Shown in pieces: positions 50,804-59,051 of a DNA stretch of 64,000 nt. Location: NCBI RefSeq assembly GCF_026229185.1, contig NZ_JAGGJA010000002.1:428479-492478 (forward strand), read 5' to 3'. This DNA comes from Fodinibius salsisoli. GTDB lineage: Bacteria > Bacteroidota > Rhodothermia > Balneolales > Balneolaceae. The number at the start of each line of letters is the position of its first letter. Position 1 is the stretch's first letter. The position numbers were made by a program, and so were the translations under genes. Under the pieces are notes generated by a model. The model was given only the letters and a program-made list of their open reading frames with translations. It did no database searches and was not told the origin of the DNA.

Positions 50804-52855
50804 ATGAAAGTACAAAGCTATATCAAAGGGGAATGGATCGATAAGGGGAAAGAAACCGACCTAATTAGTGCTGTAACCGGCGATCCCATAGCACAGATGG
50901 TGGAAGCTGACTTAGATTACAAAGGGGCCTGCGACTACGGTCGTCAAGAAGCCGGACCAGAACTCCGAGCGATGTCGATCCATGAACGAGCCTTCAAAAT
51001 CAAGTTTTTGGCTCAATACCTGTTGAAGCGTAAGGAAGATTATTACAAGCTTTCCACGCATACGGGAGCGACCAGACAGGACTCCTGGATTGACATCGAA
51101 GGCGGTATTGGCAGCATGTTTGCCTTGTCCAGCAAGGCTCGCATCAATCTCTCTGACCTCCCCTATCATGTGGAAGGCGGACCGGAACGACTCTCCCGAA
51201 AGGGTTCATTTATCGGTCAGCATATTTGCGTGCCTCGTCATGGTGTGGGAGTCCATATCAATGCTTTCAACTTCCCGGTCTGGGGGATGCTGGAAAAGTT
51301 GGCGCCCTGTATCATCTCCGGGATGCCTGCTATCATCAAGCCCTCACCTGTGGGCTCCTACTTAGCATATAAGGTGTTTCAGGATATGATAGAATCGAAG
51401 CTGCTGCCGGAAGGAGCTATACAGTTTATCGCCGCCGACAAACCCGGTGACTTGTTGGACCATCTGACCAGTCAGGATTCGGTAGCTTTTACCGGTTCCG
51501 CCAGTACCGGGCGCAAGCTCAAGTCCCATCCGAATATCATCGCCAACAGTGTACGGTTCAACTTGGAGGCCGACTCTTTAAACTGCTCCATTTTAGGCTC
51601 TGATGTCACCCCGGATATGGAAGAGTTTGACCTTTTTGTAAGTGAGGTGGCGAAGGAGATGACCGTAAAGACCGGACAAAAATGTACTGCCATCCGGCGG
51701 ACCATTGTTCCTGAAAACCAAGTGGACAATGTGATAGCTACGCTGAAAGAAAAGCTTGAAAAGACAACTATTGGCGATCCTTCCTCTAAAGAAACGCAAA
51801 TGGGTCCGCTGGCCAGTACGTTACAAGCCCGGCGCTTTGAGCAACAGCTCTCTACCCTTCACGAGACCACAGAGTCGGTGTACAGCAACGGCCACGACCA
51901 AGCCGATGATGCTTTTACTTCCCCCAAAGTGCTGTTGTGCCGGCAGCCGATGCAGGTAGATGCAGTGCATACCGTGGAGGCTTTCGGACCCATGACGACC
52001 ATCATGCCCTACTCCAATAACGAGGAGGCTATCAAGCTTGCCAATAAAGCTGACGGATCATTGGTGGGCTCCCTCTTTACGGCCGATGATAAAATAGCCC
52101 GGGAAATTACGCTGGGCTGTGCTCCCTATCACGGACGGTTCATGGTCATTAACAAGGATTCAGCCAAGGAATCCACGGGACACGGTTCGCCCATGCCCCA
52201 GATGGTGCACGGCGGTCCGGGTCGGGCAGGTGGCGGCGAAGAGCAGGGCGGTGCACGGGCCGTCATCCATAACATGCAGCGGGTAGCCCTGCAGGGATCT
52301 CCCACCACCCTGAAGAGTATTACTCACCAATACATCAAAGGTGCGAAGACCAAAGAAGCGGACAAACATCCCTTCCAACAGTATTTTGAGGAGCTCGAAG
52401 TGGGCGAAGCCCTGACAACCGACAAACACACGGTCACAAAAGAGGATATTGAACGATTCGCTGATCTATCCGGCGATGAATTTTATGCCCATACGGATCC
52501 GGAAGCTGCCGATCGCTCCCTTTTTGGCGAAATTGTAGCCCACGGGTATTTTGTGCTTTCACGTGCGGCAGGCTTATTTGTACACCCTGATGAAGGACCG
52601 GTCATGCTGAATTACGGATTGGAAAACCTCCGATTTACTGCACCCGTTGCGCCCGGCGATACCATCCAGGCCAAGCTGATTGTCAAACGTAAGACCGTTC
52701 GACAGAAAAAAGCCAAAGATAAATTCCCCTTTGGTATTGTCTATTGGGATGTAGAAGTCACTAATCAGGATGAAAAACTGGTCGCCGAATATACGATCCT
52801 GACGCTCATCAAGCGTAAACATAAACTTGATATGGATATTTTTGAAGAGGAGTAA
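50804..52855 (+). CDS. paaZ: PaaZ bifunctional oxepin-CoA hydrolase / semialdehyde dehydrogenase
   Basis: 683 residues with two domains. N-terminal ALDH (about 1-520): NAFNFPVWGMLEKLAPCIIS GMPAIIKPSP, AFTGSASTGRKLKSHPN, RFNLEADSLNCSILGSDVTP and TVKTGQKCTAIRRTIVPENQ with the catalytic Cys. C-terminal MaoC-like hydratase (about 535-670): ERFADLSGDEFYAHTDPEAA DRSLFGEIVAHGYFVLSRAA GLF, with the Asp and His of the hotdog active site. PaaZ hydrolyses oxepin-CoA and oxidises the resulting semialdehyde. Long, single-gene form as in E. coli. Confidence 0.95.
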   Translation: MKVQSYIKGEWIDKGKETDLISAVTGDPIAQMVEADLDYKGACDYGRQEAGPELRAMSIHERAFKIKFLAQYLLKRKEDYYKLSTHTGATRQDSWIDIEGGIGSMFALSSKARINLSDLPYHVEGGPERLSRKGSFIGQHICVPRHGVGVHINAFNFPVWGMLEKLAPCIISGMPAIIKPSPVGSYLAYKVFQDMIESKLLPEGAIQFIAADKPGDLLDHLTSQDSVAFTGSASTGRKLKSHPNIIANSVRFNLEADSLNCSILGSDVTPDMEEFDLFVSEVAKEMTVKTGQKCTAIRRTIVPENQVDNVIATLKEKLEKTTIGDPSSKETQMGPLASTLQARRFEQQLSTLHETTESVYSNGHDQADDAFTSPKVLLCRQPMQVDAVHTVEAFGPMTTIMPYSNNEEAIKLANKADGSLVGSLFTADDKIAREITLGCAPYHGRFMVINKDSAKESTGHGSPMPQMVHGGPGRAGGGEEQGGARAVIHNMQRVALQGSPTTLKSITHQYIKGAKTKEADKHPFQQYFEELEVGEALTTDKHTVTKEDIERFADLSGDEFYAHTDPEAADRSLFGEIVAHGYFVLSRAAGLFVHPDEGPVMLNYGLENLRFTAPVAPGDTIQAKLIVKRKTVRQKKAKDKFPFGIVYWDVEVTNQDEKLVAEYTILTLIKRKHKLDMDIFEEE

Positions 52856-52933
52856 GATGCCTTGCCTGTAAAGGTTAATGAATGTTTTAGCTTAGCAAAG
52901 AACTGTGGGCTAAGTTATATAAAATGAAATTTA

Positions 52934-52974
52934 GAGTCTCTCCTCCCAGGGAGGAGAACAAGAGGTGGGTAAAT
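52934..52974. repeat. Family C repeat, left flank of the DUF559 gene
   Basis: CTCCTCCCAGGGAGGAG stem followed by AACAAGAGGTGGGTAAAT, ending directly at the DUF559 start codon (52975). The pattern is mirrored at 53350-53388. Unit 2 at 30220-30262 is a solo relative. Confidence 0.8.
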
Positions 52975-53352
52975 ATGACCAAGAAAAAGTTTGATATTAT
53001 TCCTTATAGATCTCATCTGGTCGAAAAAGCAAGGAAACTTCGAAAAAATAGCACTCCCGCCGAGAAAAGACTCTGGAAATACCTTCGGCGAAAGCAAGTG
53101 CACCAATTTGATTTTGACCGGCAAAAGCCTGTTGACCGCTACATCATTGACTTCTATTGTAAAGAATTAAGGCTTGCTATCGAAATTGATGGGAAATATC
53201 ATAATCATCAGTATGAGTATGATCAAGCAAGACAGAAGAGACTTGAAACATTTGGTATTCACTTTTTAAGATTTTCCGAAAAAGAAGTACTGAATGACAT
53301 TGACAACGTATTGCGTGTTATTAGTCATTGGGTTTTGAAGCTAAGGGATTAA
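52975..53352 (+). CDS. DUF559 protein (Vsr/PD-(D/E)XK-like endonuclease fold)
   Basis: 125 residues from MTKKKFDIIPYRSHLVEKAR (52975); an upstream ATG at 52924 lies before the repeat and is unlikely. Family text: RKLRKNSTPAEKRLWKYLRR KQVHQFDFDRQKPVDRYIID FYCKELRLAIEIDGKYHNHQ. The YIIDFYC..LAIEIDGKYH segment carries the D, E and K/H arrangement of Vsr-like nucleases, and LETFGIHFLRFSEKEVLNDI DNVL closes the fold. These proteins are usually annotated only as endonuclease-domain. The coding sequence fills the interval between the two family-C repeats exactly. Confidence 0.9.
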   Translation: MTKKKFDIIPYRSHLVEKARKLRKNSTPAEKRLWKYLRRKQVHQFDFDRQKPVDRYIIDFYCKELRLAIEIDGKYHNHQYEYDQARQKRLETFGIHFLRFSEKEVLNDIDNVLRVISHWVLKLRD

Positions 53353-53388
53353 CCCACCCCTTAATCCCCTCCCCGGAGGGGAAATTGT
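53350..53388. repeat. Family C repeat, right flank of the DUF559 gene
   Basis: TTAACCCACCCCTTAATCCC then CTCCCCGGAGGGGAAA; the inverse of the left flank, with the stop codon TAA inside the mirrored TTAACCCAC boundary. Confidence 0.8.
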
Positions 53389-53417
53389 TAATACTCAGTC
53401 ACCCAATTGAACCTAAG

Positions 53418-53435
53418 TTCTGACTCCTGAATTCT
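53418..53435. repeat. Family B repeat fragment
   Basis: TTCTGACTCCTGAATTCT, a short piece of the family-B word pattern upstream of the crotonase gene at 53463. Confidence 0.5.
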
Positions 53436-53462
53436 CTAATTAAAACATAAACCCTGTCGCCT

Positions 53463-54224
53463 ATGCCAGAAAACGGAGAAATAACCAGCACAATCACCAA
53501 CAACATCGCAACAATTGAATTTCACCATCCGAAAGGTAATTCTTTGCCGGGTAGAATGTTGCGAGATTTGGCCCAAACGATCACCGGAATGGGAAGTAAA
53601 GAAGATGTTAACGTCGTTGTGCTAAAAAGTAGTGGAGATGGGGCTTTTTGTGCCGGCGCTTCGTTTGATGAGCTTATAGCTATTGACAACTTTAAAGAAG
53701 GCAAGCATTTTTTCATGGGCTTTTCGCTGGTGCTCAATGCCATGCGTAGCTGTCCCAAACTGATTATCGTCCGTGTGCAAGGTAAAACCGTTGGCGGCGG
53801 TGTGGGTCTGGCGGCGGGGGGTGATTATACTCTTGCCCATAAATCGGCAGCCATCAAACTAAGCGAGCTGGCGCTGGGTATCGGTCCCTTTGTAGTGGGA
53901 CCCGCCGTGGAACGCAAAATAGGCCCCGCTGCCTTCAGTGCCCTCTCTATTGATGCCAGTAGCTGGAATAGTGCCGAGTGGGCGTGCCAACATGGACTGT
54001 TTTCCAGAATTTGTTCCACACACGAAAAACTGGACGAAGAAGTTAATGCTCTCTCCGAACAGCTGTCAGACTACAGTCCCGAAGCGATGAAAGAACTTAA
54101 AAAAATGCTTTGGAAAGGGACCGACCATTGGGATGAACTGCTGGAAGAACGGGCCGAAATAAGTGGACGCTTGGTGCTGTCTGATTTCACCAAAGAATTT
54201 ATCAGGGAATTTAAATCTAAATAG
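53463..54224 (+). CDS. Enoyl-CoA hydratase/isomerase (PaaF-like candidate)
   Basis: 253 residues. Crotonase signatures: GDGAFCAGASFDELIAIDNF (oxyanion hole), VQGKTVGGGVGLAAGGDYTL AHKSAAIKLSELALGIGPFV VGPAVERKIG. The Glu of the first catalytic position is present in LSELALGIGP, while the second usual Glu is replaced by Gly/Phe text, so activity as a hydratase is uncertain. It is the last gene of the paa block after paaZ and could supply the PaaF step (hydration of 2,3-dehydroadipyl-CoA), or be a divergent relative. Confidence 0.82.
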   Translation: MPENGEITSTITNNIATIEFHHPKGNSLPGRMLRDLAQTITGMGSKEDVNVVVLKSSGDGAFCAGASFDELIAIDNFKEGKHFFMGFSLVLNAMRSCPKLIIVRVQGKTVGGGVGLAAGGDYTLAHKSAAIKLSELALGIGPFVVGPAVERKIGPAAFSALSIDASSWNSAEWACQHGLFSRICSTHEKLDEEVNALSEQLSDYSPEAMKELKKMLWKGTDHWDELLEERAEISGRLVLSDFTKEFIREFKSK

Positions 54225-54293
54225 ATTATTTGCTCTATTATCCCTGTTCTTTTTGTATGAACAAAAACGGATAATTGTTTTCTAAAATCTACT

Positions 54294-54992
54294 ATGAAAA
54301 AAGAAGATATAGAGACTGCGCTTCGCGACATTGCTGACCCTGAAATTACCGAACATTCGCAACGCTTTTTTAAGACCGGCAAAGGGGAGTACGCAGAAGG
54401 GGATCGGTTCCTGGGTATCCGGGTTCCCAATATCCGAAAGGTAGCCCGCCAGTTCAAACAACTTTCTCTTTCAGAGATTGAAGAATTACTGCACTCCGAT
54501 TTTCATGAAGAACGGCTCTGCGCCCTCATCATCATGGTCAATCGGGTAAAAAAGGCGAATCCAGAAGAGCAGAAAAAGCTGTATAACCTCTACATGGAGA
54601 ACACCAAATATATCAATAATTGGGATTTGGTGGATACCTCCGCCGAGCATGTTGTGGGGCGTTACCTGATTGGAAAAGATCGATCCATTCTCTACTCGCT
54701 GGCTCAGTCTAACGACCTCTGGGAACGGCGCATCGCCATTATGAGTACATATCACTTCATCAAAAACAACGACTTTGCGGATACCCTGGCTATCGCTGAG
54801 CTCCTGCTTGACGATGAGCACGACCTTATCCACAAAGCATCGGGATGGATGCTCCGGGAAGTGGGCAACCGGGACCGGGAAACAGAGGAACGGTTTTTAG
54901 ACCAGCATGTGCAGCAAATGCCACGCACTATGCTGCGGTATGCGATCGAGAAATTCCCGGAAGAAAAGCGACAGCAATATTTGAAATTATAA
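54294..54992 (+). CDS. AlkD-like DNA alkylation repair protein
   Basis: 232 residues, built of HEAT-like helical repeats typical of AlkD: GEYAEGDRFLGIRVPNIRKV ARQFKQLSLSEIEELLHSDF HEERLCALIIMV, NNWDLVDTSAEHVVGRYL, WERRIAIMSTYHFIKNNDFA and HKASGWMLREVGNRDRETEE RFL, with C-terminal MPRTMLRYAIEKFPEEKRQQ YL. AlkD binds and excises N3- and N7-alkylated purines. Residues equivalent to the Asp/Trp pair that contacts the lesion are in the NWDLVD segment. Confidence 0.88.
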   Translation: MKKEDIETALRDIADPEITEHSQRFFKTGKGEYAEGDRFLGIRVPNIRKVARQFKQLSLSEIEELLHSDFHEERLCALIIMVNRVKKANPEEQKKLYNLYMENTKYINNWDLVDTSAEHVVGRYLIGKDRSILYSLAQSNDLWERRIAIMSTYHFIKNNDFADTLAIAELLLDDEHDLIHKASGWMLREVGNRDRETEERFLDQHVQQMPRTMLRYAIEKFPEEKRQQYLKL

Positions 54993-55465
54993 CGGCTCAA
55001 AGATTTTCTGTGGCTTAGTTTAACAGTACTTATCCCGCTCCTCTATTTTCTAAAATAGCGTCGTTTTGTCAGCAATATTAATTGATAAATTCCATTAATA
55101 CCTATTAACCAGAAAATCGCCTCTTACATCCTCTAAAGGGCGTTTTTGGGAACTGTGAAAAAGGACCCTTCTTTTCAATCAAAAGGTAGTGTCCTTTTGA
55201 TGAAGAAGACACTACTTCTTTCCGAAGAAGACCCTTCCTTTTAATCGGGCGGTGCCTACTCCTTTGACAAAGGGTACTCCCCCTGCCTAAAGCGACACTC
55301 TGTCAGTTGTTATCCAATAAATACCAAAGGTTTCTTTGCACTCTTTTAGTGAAGGTAAAACCACTGTATTTCTTATATAGGAATTAACTTCCACGCTCGT
55401 GATGACAGGTGGGTTCCGCAATCTCCTTAGCATACCATCCAGCTATTACAGATTCTGTTAGTTTT
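54993..55465. other. Convergent intergenic region with degenerate repeats
   Basis: 473 bases between the AlkD-like gene and the E1 gene, without a gene I can support. Around 55159-55260 are two direct repeats, GACCCTTCTTTTCAATC (55164-55180) and GACCCTTCCTTTTAATC (55230-55246), 15 of 17 identical, and between them an inverted pair GTAGTGTC (55186-55193) and GACACTAC (55208-55215). A 61-codon frame at 55409-55594 is a shadow of the E1 gene. Confidence 0.6.
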
Positions 55466-57565
55466 TTAAAAAGAAAGCAGCTCTTCAATCTTATCCGATA
55501 TCTTTTCGGCATCGGGGAGCACAGAATTCATCAGACCAACATTATGAGGCATCGGAATATCGGGCATGGTGAGCCGTTCGATAGACGCGTCTAAATACTT
55601 GAAGGCTTCCTGACTTAGCACAGCACTGATCTCCGCCCCGAAGCCGGCCGTTTGGGTATCTTCATGCACAATCAGGCAGCGGTTGGTTTGCTGCACCGAC
55701 TCCAACACCGCCTGTTTATCCCATGGAATGAGGGTGCGCAGGTCCAGGATGTCGGCTTCGATATCCATCTGGTCAACGGCTTGCTCGCATCGCTCGCACA
55801 TGGCACCCCAGGTTACGATGGTAATATCTTTGCCCTCCTGCAGTTTTTGAGCTTTTCCAAAGGGTACAATAAACTGGTTACCGGGATACGGGCGACGGGC
55901 ATACCGGGCATCCAGCAGGTTACGGTGCTCAAAAAAGATCGTGGGATTATTGCTGCGCATGGCCGAACGCAGCAAGCCTACCGCATCCTGGGCATTGCTG
56001 GGAAACGCCAGCTGCCATCCCACCGCGTGGACAAAGAAGACTTCGTTACACATGCTGTGCCACGGGTCGCCGCACTTGGCAAAACCACCCGGCATGCGCA
56101 CTACAACTGGGGCCGCAAACTTATTGCCCGTACGCCAGCGAATAGTGCCACAGTTGTTGAGCTGTTCGGTAGCAGGATCGGCATACTTACGGAACTGTAT
56201 TTCCGCTACAGGCATTAGTCCGCTGTAGGCCAGTCCTACAGCGCGACCAATAATTCCTTCCTCTGAAAGGCTCGTGTCAAACACTCGTGCATTCCCATAT
56301 TTTGTCTGCAGACCCATGGTAGCAGCGTGTACCCCTCCCTTGGCAGCGACATCTTCTCCAAAGACCACCAGTTTAGGATTGGTCTCCAGCTCGTAATCCA
56401 GTGTTTTGCGAATACCTTCTACAATATTGATGCGCTGCTTGCCGGGGCTCGGTGTTTGAGAACTCTTGGGGAACGTATGTCCGGCGGGTGCTAAGCCTCC
56501 CACCCGTTGAAGATCTGGACTGCCATCGCTCTTCTTTTCGGCAAAGGTATATCGCTCGGTTTGATCCGGATCGGGAGCCGGTCGGTTAAGGGCTGACTGG
56601 CAGGCTTCCTCAACATCTTCCTCGGAATGTTCTTTCAATTCGGCCCATTCGTCGGCAGAGATACTATCGGGCACCAGGAATGACTCTATTAACTTAAGGG
56701 GATCTTTTTGCTGTTCCTCCTGGAGCAGTTCTTCAGATTTATAGGCTTGATTATCCTGGTATGAGTGACCGTTAAGCCGTGGCATTGTTAAATGAAGCAA
56801 GGCCGGGCCTTTTCTATTGCGAACGTAACTCACGGATTCCTCAACAAGTTCCGGCGCTTGAGCCGGATCGGTGCCGTCTCCATCAACGAGGTGAAGATTT
56901 TTAAACGAATAGAGATTCTTAGCAATATTGCCGCCGGGTGTCTGAAAGGTGGAAGGTACTGATATTCCGTATCCGTTGTCCTCAATATAAAAGAGAACCG
57001 GCAGATTCTGAGTGGTTGCGATGGTCAGGGCCGACCAGAAACCATTGGTCGCTACCGATCCATCTCCTCCCAGGATCACGGAAATAGCCCCTTCATATGA
57101 TTCATTACCTAGCGCCTGCATATGGTATTGGATCCCCTGCGCCCATCCAATACCCGGTGTATACTGCGAGCCAACGTCACCAGCCATCGGCAGCACGGTT
57201 GGGCCGTCGATTCCCGGTTTATTGCAGACGACTCCTATATCACGGCCGTCGCTGTAACTCCCGGATTGAGCCATAGGGGCAGCCATAGCGTCTTCCAGGC
57301 TAAGTCCCAGTGATAACATTAGGGGACGCGAACGGTAATACGCACTCGCCGCGTCGTGAGGATGGGTTAGCTGGTGGCCCAACAGAATCTGGCCCAATTC
57401 ATGTCCCCGGGCCGAAAACTGGTACATAACTTTACCCTCGGGTACCAGCTCCTGCTCCTCCTTGTCATCCATGGCCCGGGAATGTACCATCAGCCTGACA
57501 ACCTGTTTCCAGTCCAGTGTATCAGCGACCTCCGACTCTTTCTCATGCACCTTATCATTCCCCAT
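55466..57565 (-). CDS. 2-oxoacid dehydrogenase E1, fused alpha and beta subunits
   Basis: 699 residues. The alpha half (about 1-370) has YYRSRPLMLSLGLSLEDAMA, the TPP motif GGDGSVATNGFWSALTIA..Y IEDNGYGIS. The beta half (about 375-699) has INIVEGIRKTLDYELETNPK LVVFGEDVAAKGGVHAATMG LQTKYGNARVFDTSLSEEGI IGRAVGLAYSGLMPVAEIQF and HRNLLDARYARRPYPGNQF and QTAGFGAEISAVL. This is the branched-chain 2-oxoacid dehydrogenase type, as in several Bacteroidota where E1alpha and E1beta are one protein. Acts with E2 and E3 on a 2-oxoacid to give acyl-CoA. E2/E3 are not in the window. It sits next to the aminotransferase at 57702. Confidence 0.92.
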   Translation of the reverse strand: MGNDKVHEKESEVADTLDWKQVVRLMVHSRAMDDKEEQELVPEGKVMYQFSARGHELGQILLGHQLTHPHDAASAYYRSRPLMLSLGLSLEDAMAAPMAQSGSYSDGRDIGVVCNKPGIDGPTVLPMAGDVGSQYTPGIGWAQGIQYHMQALGNESYEGAISVILGGDGSVATNGFWSALTIATTQNLPVLFYIEDNGYGISVPSTFQTPGGNIAKNLYSFKNLHLVDGDGTDPAQAPELVEESVSYVRNRKGPALLHLTMPRLNGHSYQDNQAYKSEELLQEEQQKDPLKLIESFLVPDSISADEWAELKEHSEEDVEEACQSALNRPAPDPDQTERYTFAEKKSDGSPDLQRVGGLAPAGHTFPKSSQTPSPGKQRINIVEGIRKTLDYELETNPKLVVFGEDVAAKGGVHAATMGLQTKYGNARVFDTSLSEEGIIGRAVGLAYSGLMPVAEIQFRKYADPATEQLNNCGTIRWRTGNKFAAPVVVRMPGGFAKCGDPWHSMCNEVFFVHAVGWQLAFPSNAQDAVGLLRSAMRSNNPTIFFEHRNLLDARYARRPYPGNQFIVPFGKAQKLQEGKDITIVTWGAMCERCEQAVDQMDIEADILDLRTLIPWDKQAVLESVQQTNRCLIVHEDTQTAGFGAEISAVLSQEAFKYLDASIERLTMPDIPMPHNVGLMNSVLPDAEKISDKIEELLSF

Positions 57566-57701
57566 AACTTCTGATGGCTTTTAATTCAACAAATAAAGCG
57601 GGTTGACCAGCAACCCTCAATACCCATTCTACAAAACATCTTATAGAAAGATAATCATAGCTGTACCGATTAAAATAAATCGATTATTATGACCCTAATG
57701 A

Positions 57702-58820
57702 CTAGCTTATTTTACTCTTAACCTTCCCAAATGCATGTACAAAATGGTCCATCTCTTTCTTTCTACCGATGGTAATACGCACGCATCGAGGCAGTCCAAA
57801 CGCATGAACTCTGCGTAGAATAACACCCTCCTCTAACATCGCCTGGACAAAGTCAATCGCTTGCTGTTCACCTCTTAATTGGATTAGTACCGAATTCGCA
57901 ACGGATGGTACATAGGAAACGTTCCGTTTCTCAAAAAACGTATAAAGTCTCTTTTTACCCTCCTGTACCCTCTTATTGCTTTTACGAAGAAAGGCTGTAT
58001 CCTGCAAGGCCGCCAATGCTGCTTCCTGACCCAGGCTGGTGGGTTCAAAAGTCAGCTTCGTCTTCATCATGTTGCCAATAATTTTTGGGGAGGCAATGGC
58101 ATACCCCACCCGAAAGCCTGCCAGTCCATATGCCTTTGAGAAGGTTCGCAGGGTGATAATATTATCAAAATCATATTGAAGTGAATCGGGATAGTCAGCT
58201 ACCGATTCCGCGTATTCATAGTAGGCTTCATCCATTACTACCAATACATGATCTGGCACGCGATGCATGAACCGCTCAAATTCAGTCTTTGTTACGTAAG
58301 TACCGGTGGGATTGTTGGGGTTTGCAATATAAACCATCTTTGTCTCGGACGTGATGGCATCAGCTATTGCTTCCAGGTCAAAGCGGAAATCAGAGGTGAG
58401 CGGTACTTTCTTCAATGAAACACCACGTATGTTAATCTGAACAAAAAAGCCAACAAAAGTGGCGTCGGCTGTGATGGCATGTTCATTATCATCAAAAAAG
58501 GTGCGACATAGGTTGGCAATCAGGCTTTCAGAGCCTGCCCCAACAATAATATTTTCTGGCGAGACATTATTTTGCTGCGCTAAAGCTTCACGTAGCTGTT
58601 GGGCAACAGGGTCAGGATAATCCTGTACCTCTTCCAACGCTTTAACTACTGCCGGCCGTACCAGGGAGCTGCATCCCATACGATTTTCATTAGAAGCCAA
58701 CTTCGATATTTCCGGTGGATTATAGGCAGCCTTAACCTCTTCAATAGTTTTCCCCGCCACATAAGGTGACAGGTCACGAATATTAGCAGGAACTAAAGAA
58801 TGGTCACTCAATTGAGGCAT
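57702..58820 (-). CDS. Histidinol-phosphate-type aminotransferase (aromatic-amino-acid candidate)
   Basis: 372 residues, PLP-dependent class I/II fold: SPYVAGKTIEEVKAAYN, KLASNENRMGCSS, ENIIVGAGSESLIANLCRTF F, MVYIANPNNPTGTYVTKTEF, DEAYYEYAES, the PLP Lys in ITLRTFSKAYGLAGFRVGYA, and the substrate Arg near LPRCVRITIGRKKEM. HisC-family enzymes act on histidinol phosphate or on aromatic amino acids. With no other his gene in the window and a paa cluster plus E1 nearby, an aromatic role is plausible but unproven. Divergent from the SDR at 59052. Confidence 0.88.
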   Translation of the reverse strand: MPQLSDHSLVPANIRDLSPYVAGKTIEEVKAAYNPPEISKLASNENRMGCSSLVRPAVVKALEEVQDYPDPVAQQLREALAQQNNVSPENIIVGAGSESLIANLCRTFFDDNEHAITADATFVGFFVQINIRGVSLKKVPLTSDFRFDLEAIADAITSETKMVYIANPNNPTGTYVTKTEFERFMHRVPDHVLVVMDEAYYEYAESVADYPDSLQYDFDNIITLRTFSKAYGLAGFRVGYAIASPKIIGNMMKTKLTFEPTSLGQEAALAALQDTAFLRKSNKRVQEGKKRLYTFFEKRNVSYVPSVANSVLIQLRGEQQAIDFVQAMLEEGVILRRVHAFGLPRCVRITIGRKKEMDHFVHAFGKVKSKIS

Positions 58821-59051
58821 AGTAATGCTCGCTGTTCAACAACTTTTTATTCAGTTATAACAACTTTCTTATTTTTAATATGACCAAAATCGGTCACTTA
58901 AACAACGAAAATTGCTGCGTTTGCAGTACATTAGAAACAGCTGCATAGCTATAATAATTTATTTACCTGAAATTCTTTAGAACAGTTCAATAATTATTCA
59001 TTGTGAGATCGCAATGTACTTCTTACCTTCTTCACAAAAAGAATAACTTCT

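Noticed and set aside
55409..55594. Short plus-strand frame before the E1 gene
   Set aside because: It overlaps the C-terminus of the E1 gene and the intergenic repeats; no coding features.
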